A DNA stretch of 64,000 nt from NCBI RefSeq assembly GCF_900112815.1, contig NZ_FOND01000020.1:1-64000 (forward strand), written 5' to 3'. Shown one piece after another: positions 1-8,698 of this stretch. The notes below the pieces were generated by a model. It saw only the letters and a program-made list of their open reading frames with translations. It searched no databases and was not told the DNA's origin. This DNA comes from Blastococcus tunisiensis (GTDB lineage Bacteria; Actinomycetota; Actinomycetes; Mycobacteriales; Geodermatophilaceae). Each line of letters opens with the position of its first letter. Position 1 is the first letter of the stretch. The translations under genes and the position numbers were made by a program.

Positions 1-1532
1 TCGTCGGGGTGGTCGTCCGGTGGTGGGTCGGGGTCCGGCTGTGGGGGTGGGCGGAGGCCGGGTGGTCGGGTGGTGCGGGTGATGCCGGACGGGCTGGTCA
101 CGTGCAGGGTGCCGTCGGGGTCCATGCGGAAGGTCCAGCCGCGGGCGAAGGTCTTGAGCCGGTGGTGGGAGCGGCACAGGCAGCAGAGATTGGTGCAGGT
201 GGTGGCTCCGCCGTCGGCGTGCGGGATGACGTGGTCGTGGTCGGCCCAGCCGGCGCGTTGCCCGCAGTTGGGGGTGCGGCAGCGTCGGTCGCGGGTGCTG
301 GTGAACCGGTGCTGGGCGGCGGTGGGTTCGTAGGCGTCGGTGGCCGGTGGCATGCCCAGCACCGGGCAGCCGCACCCCGCCGCGGAATCGCCAACGGAAT
401 CGCCCGTGGCGTCGCGGCCGGTGGCGGGGTCGCCGTCGGTGGGGCCGTGGGGGTGCTGGGGGCAGCCCCGTCGGGCCAGGCGGGCGAGCTCGGCGCCGGT
501 GGCGGTGGCCAGCAGCCGGCCGTCGGCGTCGGTGAGGGCGAAGGTCAGCCTCCCGCCCTCGGGAGCCGGCAGGCCCAGGGCGCCCACCCGGGTGAGCAGG
601 TCGCGCAGATGGGCGGCGGTGAGGCCGAACCCGTTGACCTCCCCGCCCCGGGCCGAGGCGCCCTCCAGGCCGTCGAGGGCGGCGGTGACGGCGAGGTTCA
701 CCGTCACCCCGGGCAGCCCGCAATCGGCCGGCCGGAGGATGAGCATCCCCATGATCGCGGCCCGGATCGCCCCGATCGGGCGCGGGTCCCCGTCGGCCTT
801 GGCCATCGCGGCCAGCTGGTCGATCACGTCGTAGCAGGCCGCCGCCTCCTCCGCCGTCATGTCCGCGGCCAGGGTCGCCATGCCATCGGCGGCCTCGCGG
901 CAGCGCACGTCGGCGGCGGCCTTGGCCTCCTCGTGCCGCTGCCCGATCGCCTCGGCGTCGAGCTCGGCCAGCAGTTCCAGCGCCCGGGCCCGCAGCCGGG
1001 CCGGCGACAGATCCCGCGCCTCGCCCAGCAGCCCGGCCTCCACGGCCCGGGCCAGCTCGGGGGCGGCGTGCTGCAGGGCGTCGGCCAGCACGCCGGCGCG
1101 GCGCTCGTCGAGCTCGCCGCGGCGCAGCGCGGCGAACGTGGCCGGCAGCCCCTGCTGCCACACGAAGGCGCGGCGGGCCCGGAAGGCCGCCGTGCCCCGC
1201 CCCAGGTTCAGGGCGTGGGCCAGCTCGTCGGGAAAGAACTCGCTCACCCCGGCGAACTCCGGGGCGGTGCGCCGCCAGGTGCGGCTGCGCCCACCCCGGG
1301 ACCCGGCCGGCGGGTCGTCGACGTCGGGGCGCAGCGCGGCCAGCCGCAGGATCAGCTCGGCCTCCCGGGCGGTCTCCCGCGCCCGGTTGCGCTCGATCCG
1401 GCCCAGCTCGGCAGCCACCTGCGCGTCATCCAGGGCCGAGACCGGCAATACCGGGGTCGGCTCCGAGCAGGTGCCCAGCCAGTCGGCCAACCGCGCCTCC
1501 ACCCGGGAGGGAGCCTGCGCCGTCGACTGCAT
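1..1532 (-). CDS. DUF222 / HNH endonuclease domain protein (13E12-like), 3' end cut by window edge
   Basis: Reading the minus strand from the ATG at 1532 gives 510 open codons that run off the left edge. The N-terminal 400 residues are the alanine/arginine-rich helical DUF222 type. An HNH core follows at about residues 417-457, with a CRTPNC zinc knuckle, the pair WADHDHVIPHADGG and a second CLC-RSHH cluster, so the nuclease residues look intact. A proline-rich tail begins just before the edge. These genes are multicopy in actinobacteria (13E12 repeat family of mycobacteria) and their biological role is not established. No Shine-Dalgarno sequence is visible before the ATG. A second, diverged relative lies at 16.7-17.9 kb. 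Confidence 0.85.
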   Translation of the reverse strand, partial: MQSTAQAPSRVEARLADWLGTCSEPTPVLPVSALDDAQVAAELGRIERNRARETAREAELILRLAALRPDVDDPPAGSRGGRSRTWRRTAPEFAGVSEFFPDELAHALNLGRGTAAFRARRAFVWQQGLPATFAALRRGELDERRAGVLADALQHAAPELARAVEAGLLGEARDLSPARLRARALELLAELDAEAIGQRHEEAKAAADVRCREAADGMATLAADMTAEEAAACYDVIDQLAAMAKADGDPRPIGAIRAAIMGMLILRPADCGLPGVTVNLAVTAALDGLEGASARGGEVNGFGLTAAHLRDLLTRVGALGLPAPEGGRLTFALTDADGRLLATATGAELARLARRGCPQHPHGPTDGDPATGRDATGDSVGDSAAGCGCPVLGMPPATDAYEPTAAQHRFTSTRDRRCRTPNCGQRAGWADHDHVIPHADGGATTCTNLCCLCRSHHRLKTFARGWTFRMDPDGTLHVTSPSGITRTTRPPGLRPPPQPDPDPPPDDHPD

Positions 1533-1658
1533 GAACCGAACATACGTACGACCACCGACAGTTTTCGCAGCTCAGCGGCGGTGCCGACGCGATCCGGTGC
1601 CTGGCGCCACCCCGAGCAGTCCGACGGCTCTCGGGCCGCCCCGCCTTACGGTGAAGGT

Positions 1659-1955
1659 GTGACGAGGGGCTACGAGCCGGGAGAGCCGACCGCTCGCGAC
1701 CTCGAGGTCCTGGGACTGCTCCAGGGCCGGGACGGCTTGCCCGCGGACGTCGAGCTCAGCGACGGCCGCCGCTGCAAGGTCTGGAACGTCGCCTGGGGCT
1801 ACGACGCCGGTGAGTGCTGGGCCCACATCACGACGAACATCAGCCCCGACGTGAACGGGGAGGAGATCGACTTCTTCCTCGCGAACGAGGTCGACGTCAT
1901 CCGGGTGCCGGAGTCCGGAGAGATCCTTCTGGGTCCTGTCCCACCCTCGTCGTAA
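1659..1955 (+). CDS. Conserved-looking small protein of unknown function (98 aa)
   Basis: The GTG at 1659 opens a 98-residue reading frame with strong G/C bias at third positions. I do not recognise the family. The product is acidic, with one tryptophan-containing stretch (KVWNVAWGYDAGECWAH) and a C-terminal part containing VDVIRVPESGEILL, which reads like a compact beta-rich domain. There is no signal peptide or membrane segment. It is divergent from the DUF222/HNH gene and convergent with the methyltransferase, whose stop lies 14 bases downstream. A weak GAAGG precedes the start. The frame is open far upstream, but that part is antisense to the DUF222 gene and was not used. Confidence 0.6.
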   Translation: MTRGYEPGEPTARDLEVLGLLQGRDGLPADVELSDGRRCKVWNVAWGYDAGECWAHITTNISPDVNGEEIDFFLANEVDVIRVPESGEILLGPVPPSS

Positions 1956-1969
1956 GGGGGGCAGGCCGC

Positions 1970-2575
1970 TCAGCCGTGGCGGAGGACGGCCACCAGGAAG
2001 TCGGAGCCGGGCGCGAACGGGCGCAGATCCCAGGTGGAGAGCAGCAGGTCCGGCTCCCAGCCGGCCGTCCGGGCATCGGCGAGGAACTCGTCGAACTCGT
2101 AGCCGCGGCCGGCACCGAATCCGATGGCGGCCCGGCCCGCCGGCCGCAGGTGGGCCCGCAGCCGCTCCAGCACGGCACCACGGGTGGACGGCGCCAGGAA
2201 GGTCATGACGTTCCCGGCGCTCACGATCGCGTCGAACGGGTCGGCGATCCCCCGGGCGGGCAGGTCCAGCTCGGCGAGGTCGCCGACCAGCCACCGTCCG
2301 CCGGGGTGGGTCCGCTCCGCCTCGGCGATCAGCGCCGGGTCGCCGTCCACCCCGACGACCTCGTGACCGGCGTCGACGAGGAAGCCCGAGACCCGCCCCG
2401 TTCCGCACCCCGCGTCGAGCACCCGGGAGCCGCGCGACAGCATCGCGTCCATCAGCCGGGCCTCGCCGGCCAGGTCCATCCCCTGCGCGGCGAGATCCTT
2501 GAATCGCTGGATGTAGGCGATCGAGTGCTCCGGGTTCTCCTGGATCATCCGCGTCCACATGCTCGGCTCGGTCAC
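1970..2575 (-). CDS. Class I SAM-dependent methyltransferase
   Basis: A 201-residue Rossmann-fold methyltransferase. Motif I (VLDAGCGTG) is at about residues 52-60, an acidic motif II loop (VVGVDGDP) follows, and there is a motif IV-like segment (FDAIVSAGN) before the C-terminal strands. The substrate cannot be read from the sequence; small-molecule methylation is the usual role of this short subgroup. The ATG at 2575 is 9 bases downstream of the FAD oxidase stop on the same strand, so it is probably the last gene of the leftward dinB-oxidase-methyltransferase unit. Confidence 0.85.
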   Translation of the reverse strand: MTEPSMWTRMIQENPEHSIAYIQRFKDLAAQGMDLAGEARLMDAMLSRGSRVLDAGCGTGRVSGFLVDAGHEVVGVDGDPALIAEAERTHPGGRWLVGDLAELDLPARGIADPFDAIVSAGNVMTFLAPSTRGAVLERLRAHLRPAGRAAIGFGAGRGYEFDEFLADARTAGWEPDLLLSTWDLRPFAPGSDFLVAVLRHG

Positions 2576-2584
2576 GGTCCCGTT

Positions 2585-4135
2585 CTACACGGCATCGACG
2601 AGCACGCCGGGGTTGAGGATCCCTGCCGGGTCCAGCGCCGCCTTCGCGGCCCGCAGAGCGAGGGCGAACGGCTCGGGGCGCTGCCGGTCGTACCCGGGCC
2701 GGTGGTCCCGGCCGACGGCGTGGTGGTGGGTGACCGTCGCGCCCAGCCGACCGAGCAGCTCCGTCGCCGCCGTCTTCACGTCGTCCCACATGGCCACCTC
2801 CGAGCCCGGCCGGCCGGCGGCGATCACCGTGAAGTACGGCGCCGCACCGTCGGGGTACACGTGGGTGAACCGGCAGTTGACCAGGCCCGGCGCGCCGGTC
2901 ACCTCGCGGACGGCGGCCCCCACCTCGGCCTGCACCGTCCCGTACAGCTCCGCGACGCGGTCCCACGTGCACGCCGTCTCGAACGTCTCCACGATCGCGC
3001 TCATCCGGGCCAGACCGTCCCGGACGTAGGGCATCCGCAGGAACGACGACCGCCAGGCCCCGGCCGCGGAGTCCTCCGCCGCGGCGACCACGCCGCCGTG
3101 GTCCCGGGCCAGCCCGGTCAGCTCCGCCAGCCGGCCCTCGACCGGCAACCCCGCCGACTCCACGCCGAGCACCAGCACGCACTCCCCCGCTGTCGACGCC
3201 CCGGACAGCGCCGCCTCCCCGGGGTCCAGCAGCCGGCAGTTGGCCGGATGGACGCCTGCTTGGGCGATGGCACGGACGGCGGCCGTGGCCTCGACCATGG
3301 AGGCGAACGTCGCCGACGTCGAGGCCCGGAACCGTGGCCGGTCCTGCAGCCGCATCCACGCCTCGGTGATCACGCCCAGCGTGCCCTCCGAGCCGAGGAA
3401 GAGCCGGTCCGGTGAGGGACCGGCTCCCGAGCCCGGCAGCCGCCACGACTCGCTGACGCCGGCCGGCGTCACGACGCGCAGCGACTCCACCAGGTCGTCG
3501 ATGTGCGTGTGCAGCGTGGCGTAGTGACCGCCGGCACGGGTGGCCAGCCAGCCGCCGAGCGTGGAGAACTCGAAGCTCTGCGGGAAGTGCCGCAGCGTCA
3601 GGCCGTGCGGGCGCAGCTGCTCCTCGAGCACCGGGCCCAGGGCGCCGCCCTGGATGCGGGCCGCCCGGCTGACCGCGTCCACCTCCAGCACCCGGTCCAG
3701 CCGGGTGAGGTCCAGCGACAGCCAGGGCCGGTCGCCCCGGTACTCGACGCCGCCGACCACCGAGCTGCCCCCGCCGAAGGGGACGACCACCACGCCGGCC
3801 GACCCCGCCCAGTCCAGCAGCCGGACGACGTCGTCCTCCGTCGACGGGTGCGCCACCGCGTCGGGAGCCCCCGCCAGGTCGCCCGACAGCGCCCGGACGA
3901 CGTCCCGGTAGGCCTTGCCGTAGGTGTGCGCCGCGCGGACGGCCGGCTCCGTCGTCACCGGAAGGGCGGCCGGTGCGGCGAGCCGGGACGGCGGGAGGGC
4001 CAGGTCCCCGACGCGCGGCACGCTGCGGGGGCGGTCCGGCAGCCCGGGGACGAGCCGGGCGAGCTGCACGCACTCGTCGTCCGGCAGGGCCCGGTCGGTG
4101 GTGCCCCACCCCCACCAGGAGCGTTCGGCGGTCAT
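2585..4135 (-). CDS. FAD-binding oxidase, alkyldihydroxyacetonephosphate synthase-like
   Basis: A 516-residue flavoprotein of the VAO/PCMH family. The N-terminal FAD domain shows VVPFGGGSSVVGG (pyrophosphate loop) and LGGWLATRAGG near residues 130-230, then LFLGSEGTLGVITEAW. The C-terminal cap contains THHHAVGRDHRPGY, the histidine-rich segment typical of alkyl-DHAP synthase and related lactate/glycolate oxidases, and it ends in the family LDPAGILNPG motif. In bacteria such proteins are usually annotated as FAD-linked oxidases without a proven substrate. I chose the ATG at 4135 because AGGAGG lies six bases upstream. The start overlaps the dinB stop by four bases (ATGA), indicating translational coupling. 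Confidence 0.88.
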   Translation of the reverse strand: MTAERSWWGWGTTDRALPDDECVQLARLVPGLPDRPRSVPRVGDLALPPSRLAAPAALPVTTEPAVRAAHTYGKAYRDVVRALSGDLAGAPDAVAHPSTEDDVVRLLDWAGSAGVVVVPFGGGSSVVGGVEYRGDRPWLSLDLTRLDRVLEVDAVSRAARIQGGALGPVLEEQLRPHGLTLRHFPQSFEFSTLGGWLATRAGGHYATLHTHIDDLVESLRVVTPAGVSESWRLPGSGAGPSPDRLFLGSEGTLGVITEAWMRLQDRPRFRASTSATFASMVEATAAVRAIAQAGVHPANCRLLDPGEAALSGASTAGECVLVLGVESAGLPVEGRLAELTGLARDHGGVVAAAEDSAAGAWRSSFLRMPYVRDGLARMSAIVETFETACTWDRVAELYGTVQAEVGAAVREVTGAPGLVNCRFTHVYPDGAAPYFTVIAAGRPGSEVAMWDDVKTAATELLGRLGATVTHHHAVGRDHRPGYDRQRPEPFALALRAAKAALDPAGILNPGVLVDAV

Positions 4136-5508
4136 CGGTCCTCCTGCAGGGGACCGCCACCCGCTTGCGACCAGTCGGGCGGGTCCGCCGGCGTCAGCAG
4201 CGGGTCGTCGGCTGCCAGTGTGCGCACCGGCCCCGGCGCCGTCCGCGGGCCCTCGAACCGGACCGTCACCCGGCCGAGCCCCCGCCCCCACACCCAGCCG
4301 GCGCCCAGCTCCTCGTGCCGGACGTCCTGCCCGGGCCACCAGCGCCGTTCCACCGGGAGCTCGACCTCGGGGACGGCCTCCGGCGCCTCCTCGGCGGTGG
4401 CCTCGGGCGCCGGGTCGGCCTCCCCGAGGAGGTCCTCGGCGAACAGGTCGCCCTGGGCGTAGACCGACAGCCCGGACACCCCGACGCCGAGCAGCCGCAG
4501 CCCGCCCTGGGTGCCGGCCTCGACGAGGAGCCGACGGGCGGTGGTGGCGATGGTGCGGCTGTCGTCGGTCGAGTGCGGCAGCGTCTGCGAGCGGGTCAGC
4601 GTGGTGAAGTCGTACCGGCGCAGCTTCAGCGTCACCGTCCGGCCGGAGAACGCCGATGCCTGCAGCCGCTTGGCCACCCGGGCGGCCATCGAGTCGATCT
4701 CCCGCCCGAGAACGTCCAGATCGGTGAGGTCGCGCTCGAAGGTCTCCTCGTGCGACACCGACTTCACGCCGCGGTCGGGGACCACCGCCCGGTCGTCCTC
4801 GGCCCGCGCCAGCGCGAACAGCCCCGCGCCGTGCGCCCGCCCGGCCAGCGCGACCAGGTCGGGCAGCGACTTGGCGGCCAGGTCGCCGACGGTCTTCACC
4901 CCGATCTGGTGCAGCCGCTCCGCCGTCGCCGGCCCCACGCCGCCCAGCCGGGTCACCGGCAGCGGGTGCAGCACCTCCAGTTCCCGCCCCGGGGGGACGA
5001 CGACCAGCCCGTCCGGCTTCTGCAGGTCCGAGCCGATCTTCGCCATGAGCTTCGAGGTGCCGATGCCGACCGAGCCGGTCACTCCCCCGGTGGCCGCGGC
5101 GATCCGCTCCTTGAGCCGCCGGCCGATCTCCGTCACGCCCTCGACCGAGAGGTCGTGGCCCTCGTCGGCGGCGAGGTCGACGTAGGCCTCGTCGAGCGAT
5201 GCCGGCTCGACCAGCGGGGACAGCTCGCGCAGGAGGGACATGACGACGTCGGAGGTCGCGCGGTAGGCGGCGAACCGGCCACCCAGGAAGGCCGTCCCCG
5301 ACGGGCAGCGCCGCCGCGCCTCCGCGGTGGACATGGCCGAGCGGGCGCCGAACGCGCGCGCCTCGTAGGACGCCGTCGCGACGACGCCGCGCCCGCCGAC
5401 GCCACCGACGACGACCGGCCGGCCCCGCAGCGAGGGCTTGTCCCGCTGCTCGACCGCGGCGAAGAAGGCGTCGAGGTCGAGGTGCAGCACGCTCGCCTCC
5501 CGCCTCAC
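4132..5508 (-). CDS. dinB: DNA polymerase IV (Y-family translesion polymerase)
   Basis: A 458-residue Y-family polymerase that copies past damaged template bases without proofreading. The palm residues are present: D11 in HLDLDAFFAAVEQ and D106/E107 in SLDEAYVDL. The steric-gate region SYEARAFGARSAMS, the SVGIGTSKLMAKIGSDLQKPDG segment and a helix-hairpin-helix (RLGGVGPATAERL) follow, then the little-finger domain. The C-terminal extension of about 100 residues is acidic and lacks a canonical clamp-binding QLxLF, but QGDLF at about residue 375 could serve that role. The GTG at 5508 is used; a GTG six codons in (5490) has a better GGGAGG spacing and is an alternative. Confidence 0.93.
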   Translation of the reverse strand: MRREASVLHLDLDAFFAAVEQRDKPSLRGRPVVVGGVGGRGVVATASYEARAFGARSAMSTAEARRRCPSGTAFLGGRFAAYRATSDVVMSLLRELSPLVEPASLDEAYVDLAADEGHDLSVEGVTEIGRRLKERIAAATGGVTGSVGIGTSKLMAKIGSDLQKPDGLVVVPPGRELEVLHPLPVTRLGGVGPATAERLHQIGVKTVGDLAAKSLPDLVALAGRAHGAGLFALARAEDDRAVVPDRGVKSVSHEETFERDLTDLDVLGREIDSMAARVAKRLQASAFSGRTVTLKLRRYDFTTLTRSQTLPHSTDDSRTIATTARRLLVEAGTQGGLRLLGVGVSGLSVYAQGDLFAEDLLGEADPAPEATAEEAPEAVPEVELPVERRWWPGQDVRHEELGAGWVWGRGLGRVTVRFEGPRTAPGPVRTLAADDPLLTPADPPDWSQAGGGPLQEDR

Positions 5509-5542
5509 ACCGCCATTGTCGGTGCCGGGTCGGACACCGCGG

Positions 5543-6220
5543 TCACAGCGGGTGCGACCACGCCTCGCGGGCGTGCGCCGCCCGCCAGAACTCCAGCTCG
5601 TAGCGGGTGGCGAGGGCGAAGGCCCGCTGCATCGCCGGCTCGTCGGCCGGGGCCGCCTCGGCGGCCGCGTCGGTCAGCTCGCGCGCCCGGCGGGCGGACT
5701 CCTGGAACTCCGGGGCGTCGTAGGCGGCCACCCAGCGGCGGAACGGGTGCTCCGGGGCGGCCCGGGCGGCCCGGGCCAGCCGGGCGCCCACGTCGGCGTA
5801 CACCCAGAAGCACGGCAGCACGGCCGCCGTCGCCACTCCGTACGGCGCGGTGGCCGCGGTCGCGACCAGGAAGGACGTGTAGGCCAGGCAGGTCGGGGAC
5901 GCCGTGGCGGACCGGCCGTTCCCGCCGGCGGCCAGCAGCTCCGCGCCCAGCAGGTCGGCGTGCAGCTGCCGCTCCACGACGCCGCAGCCGTGGGCGGAGG
6001 AGGCCCAGAAGGCGGCGGCCTCCGCGTCGGGTGCGCGCGCGGCGAGCAGCGCCAGCGACCGGGCGTACTCGCCCAGGTAGAGGGCGTCCTGCTCGAGGTA
6101 GTGGCGGAACACCGCCGGGTCGAGGCTGCCGTCCCCGAGCTCGCCGAGGAAGGCCAGCTGCTCGATCGCCGTCCGCAGCCCCGCTGTGGCCGCCCAGGCC
6201 CGGTCGCTGAACCCGCTCAT
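5543..6220 (-). CDS. tenA: TenA-family protein (aminopyrimidine aminohydrolase / thiaminase II)
   Basis: 225 residues, all-helical TenA/THI-4 fold. Recognisable features are the N-terminal FRHYLEQDALYLGEYARSLA segment, GCGVVERQLH, and the SPTCLAYTSFLVATA stretch, close to the conserved active-site region of TenA. TenA hydrolyses amino-HMP precursors so that the pyrimidine half of degraded thiamin is salvaged, which suits its position directly after thiD. The catalytic cysteine of B. subtilis TenA lies in a segment that aligns with the PCFWVYADVG region, but I cannot assign it securely. The ATG at 6220 overlaps the thiD stop by four bases. Confidence 0.9.
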   Translation of the reverse strand: MSGFSDRAWAATAGLRTAIEQLAFLGELGDGSLDPAVFRHYLEQDALYLGEYARSLALLAARAPDAEAAAFWASSAHGCGVVERQLHADLLGAELLAAGGNGRSATASPTCLAYTSFLVATAATAPYGVATAAVLPCFWVYADVGARLARAARAAPEHPFRRWVAAYDAPEFQESARRARELTDAAAEAAPADEPAMQRAFALATRYELEFWRAAHAREAWSHPL

Positions 6221-7041
6221 GCCGGCCAGATCCCGGCGAAGTGGTGCACCGGTCCGGAGCCCGAGCCGATGGACAGCTCCGCACCCCCGGCCAGCGCCCG
6301 CTGGAGGTAGTCGCGGGCGCCCTCGACCAGCCGCGGCCAGTCGGCCGGCCCGTCGTCCCGGGTGGCGAGCGCGGCCAGCGCCGACGACAGCGTGCAGCCG
6401 GTGCCGTGCGTCGCGGTCGTGGCCAGCCGCGGCCGCCGGGTGACCGTCGCACCTGCGGCCGTGACCAGCACGTCCACGCTCTCCGTCCCGCCGAGGTGCC
6501 CGCCCTTGACCAGGGCGGCACCCGCGCCCAGGGCACGGACGGCGTGCGCCTGGTCCACCAGCTCGTCGACCGTCGTCGCCGGCGCGGTGTCCAGCAGGAC
6601 GGCGGCCTCCGGCACGTTGGGCGTGACCAGGTCGCAGAGCGGCAGCAGCCGGCTGCGGACCGCGGCGACGGCGTCGTCGTCGATCAGCCGGTCGCCGCTG
6701 GTGGCCACCATGACCGGATCGCCGACCACCGGGCCGGCCGACCGGTCGGCCAGGACGTCGGCGACCGCGTGCACCACCGCGGCAGAGCCGAGCATGCCGA
6801 GCTTGGTGGCGTGCACGGTCACGTCGTCCAGCAGGGTGTGCAGCTGGAGGATCACGAAGTCGGCCGGAACCGGGTGGACGCCGGTCACGCCGCGGGTGTT
6901 CTGCGCGGTCAGCGCGGTGAGGACGGCGGTGCCGTAGACGCCGAGGGCGCTGAACGTCTTCAGGTCGGCCTGGACGCCCGCCCCGCCGCTCGGGTCGCTG
7001 CCGGCCACGCTGAGCGCGGTCGGGGTGCGGCCGGGCCTCAC
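6217..7041 (-). CDS. thiD: Hydroxymethylpyrimidine/phosphomethylpyrimidine kinase
   Basis: 274 residues of the ribokinase-like ThiD family, which phosphorylates HMP and then HMP-P in thiamin pyrimidine synthesis. It begins with the family motif SVAGSDPSGGAGVQADLKTF and has a C-terminal THGTGCTLSSALAA anion hole with the catalytic aspartate/GTGC region. Length is normal for single-domain ThiD. The GTG start at 7041 overlaps the thiE stop, and its own stop overlaps the tenA start, so it is part of an unbroken coupled chain under the TPP riboswitch upstream of thiM. Confidence 0.95.
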   Translation of the reverse strand: MRPGRTPTALSVAGSDPSGGAGVQADLKTFSALGVYGTAVLTALTAQNTRGVTGVHPVPADFVILQLHTLLDDVTVHATKLGMLGSAAVVHAVADVLADRSAGPVVGDPVMVATSGDRLIDDDAVAAVRSRLLPLCDLVTPNVPEAAVLLDTAPATTVDELVDQAHAVRALGAGAALVKGGHLGGTESVDVLVTAAGATVTRRPRLATTATHGTGCTLSSALAALATRDDGPADWPRLVEGARDYLQRALAGGAELSIGSGSGPVHHFAGIWPA

Positions 7042-7700
7042 CGGGCGCCGGCCCGGTCGAACGCGGCGCGCAGCCGGCGGGCGGCGGCCTCGGGATCGGC
7101 GGCCGTGCAGATCTCCGACACCACGCAGATCCCGTCCACGCCGGTCGCGGCCACGGCGGCCGCGCGACCGGAGTCGATGCCGCCGATGGCCACCGCCCGC
7201 AGCCCGCCCGCCCGTGCCCGCGCGGCAAGCTCCCGGACCCCGTCCAGCCCCAGGCCGGGCCCGGCGTCCGGTTTCGTCGGGGTGGCCCAGACCGGGCTCA
7301 GGCCCACGACGTCCACCGTCCCGGCGGGCAGCCGGAGCGCGGCCGCCAGGTGCTCGACGCTCTCCACCGACAGGCCCAGCAGCGCGTCGGCGCCCAGCAG
7401 GCGCCGCACCTCGGCCGCCGGCAGGTCGTCCTGGCCGACGTGCACCCCGTCGGCGCCGGCGATCAGCGCCACGTCCACGGCGTCGTTCACGACCACCGGG
7501 ACGTCGGGCCGGTGGGCGACCGCCGCCTGCACCGCCCGGGTCAGCGCCAGCAGGTCGCGGCGGGAGGCGTCCTTGTCGCGCACCTGCACCGCGGTCGCCC
7601 CGCCGGCCACCGCGGCCCGGACGACGTCGGCGACCGGTCGCGGCCGGGACAGCGCCGTGTCGGTGACCAGGTAGAGCGACAGGTCCGGCGCCGGCCTCAT
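7038..7700 (-). CDS. thiE: Thiamin phosphate synthase
   Basis: 220-residue TIM barrel that joins HMP-PP with hydroxyethylthiazole phosphate to make thiamin phosphate. Family motifs are [15 protein letters not shown] (pyrophosphate and substrate binding), [24 protein letters not shown], and [15 protein letters not shown] followed by [11 protein letters not shown], the phosphate-binding loop. The lysine and arginine that hold pyrophosphate are present. It overlaps thiM upstream and thiD downstream by four bases each. Confidence 0.95.
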   Translation of the reverse strand: MRPAPDLSLYLVTDTALSRPRPVADVVRAAVAGGATAVQVRDKDASRRDLLALTRAVQAAVAHRPDVPVVVNDAVDVALIAGADGVHVGQDDLPAAEVRRLLGADALLGLSVESVEHLAAALRLPAGTVDVVGLSPVWATPTKPDAGPGLGLDGVRELAARARAGGLRAVAIGGIDSGRAAAVAATGVDGICVVSEICTAADPEAAARRLRAAFDRAGAR

Positions 7701-8494
7701 CCGGTCTCCCGCACCTGCGCTCCGGCCAGGGCCGCGCCGTCGACGGCGTCCAGCGCGTCCAGCCAGGCGGCGGCGAAGGTGCCGGGACCGGAGGCGAGGG
7801 CGGCCGCCCGCTCGGCGGCGAGCGCCACGTGCGCGTGCGCGGCGACGGTGCCGGTCAGCGGGTCGTCGGTCACCGCGAGGTAGGCGGCCACCAGGGCCCC
7901 CAGTGCGCAGCCGGCCCCGGTCGTCCGGGTCAGCAGCACGTGCCCGCCGTGCACCCGGACGACCCGACGCCCGTCGGTGACCAGGTCCACCTCGCCGCTG
8001 ACCGCGACCACCCCGCCGGTGCGTGCCGCCAGGTCGGCGGCGGCGCCGGCCGCGTCGTCGGCGCCGGCGGTGCTGTCCACGCCGCGGCCCCCGGCCCCGG
8101 CGCCGGCCAGCGCCATCACCTCCGACGCGTTGCCGCGGACGACCGTCGGGCGCAGGCCGGCCAGCTCCGCGGCCAGGTCCGTGCGGTAGGCCAGCCCCCC
8201 GACGGCCACCGGGTCGAGCACCCAGGGCGTGCCGGCGGCGCCGGCCGACCGGGCGGCCAGGCGCATGGCCTCGGCGGTTCGCTCGTGCACCGTGCCCACG
8301 TTGACCAGCACCGCGGAGGCGACCGCCGCGAAGTCACCGGCCTCCTGGGGGGCGTCGACCATGGCCGGGGCGGCGCCGGCGGCCAGCAGGGCGTTGGCGG
8401 TGATGGTCTGCACCACGGTGTTGGTCAGGCAGTGCACCAGGGGTGCGTTCGCGCTCAGTGCCTCGCGGGCAGCGCGCAGATCCACGGCTGTCAT
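7697..8494 (-). CDS. thiM: Hydroxyethylthiazole kinase
   Basis: 265-residue ribokinase-fold ThiM, the salvage enzyme that phosphorylates the thiazole moiety. Diagnostic segments are [32 protein letters not shown] at the N-terminus, [10 protein letters not shown], and the C-terminal [16 protein letters not shown] anion hole. It is the first gene of the thiamin operon. The ATG at 8494 is about ten bases downstream of GAAGGGA, which is also the conserved 3' strand of the TPP aptamer. The operon therefore encodes thiazole salvage, pyrimidine kinase, coupling and TenA salvage, but no de novo thiC or thiG in this window. Confidence 0.95.
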   Translation of the reverse strand: MTAVDLRAAREALSANAPLVHCLTNTVVQTITANALLAAGAAPAMVDAPQEAGDFAAVASAVLVNVGTVHERTAEAMRLAARSAGAAGTPWVLDPVAVGGLAYRTDLAAELAGLRPTVVRGNASEVMALAGAGAGGRGVDSTAGADDAAGAAADLAARTGGVVAVSGEVDLVTDGRRVVRVHGGHVLLTRTTGAGCALGALVAAYLAVTDDPLTGTVAAHAHVALAAERAAALASGPGTFAAAWLDALDAVDGAALAGAQVRETG

Positions 8495-8502
8495 GCCGGT
8501 GA

Positions 8503-8582
8503 CATCCCTTCGCCAGTACGAACTGGAGCAGGTTCGGCGGGTGTGTTCTCAGTCCCGGGCGGGACACCCCGTGCCACGTACA
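8503..8582 (-). promoter_or_regulatory. TPP (THI-box) riboswitch controlling thiM-thiE-thiD-tenA
   Basis: On the minus strand the leader shows the THI-box order: CACGGGGTG, then CTGAGA, then an ACCC, GAACCTG, and the closing GCGAAGGGATG. The conserved AGGGA lies ten bases before the thiM ATG and is the only Shine-Dalgarno sequence there. TPP binding that locks the closing helix would therefore hide the ribosome binding site, so control is most likely at translation initiation (inference). There is no room for a separate terminator hairpin between aptamer and start. Confidence 0.93.
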
Positions 8583-8698
8583 CCCCGAACCTAACAGCGC
8601 TGGTCCGGCCCCGGTTCACCCGTCTGTGGATTTCCTTGCCCGCCTCGTGCCGCAACTGACAGGCTGCGGCTCCGCGATCGACGAGGAGGGCGCAGGCA

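Noticed and set aside
9-1955. 648-codon open frame on the plus strand
   Set aside because: The first 1.6 kb is antisense to the DUF222/HNH gene; only the last 98 codons have independent coding support.
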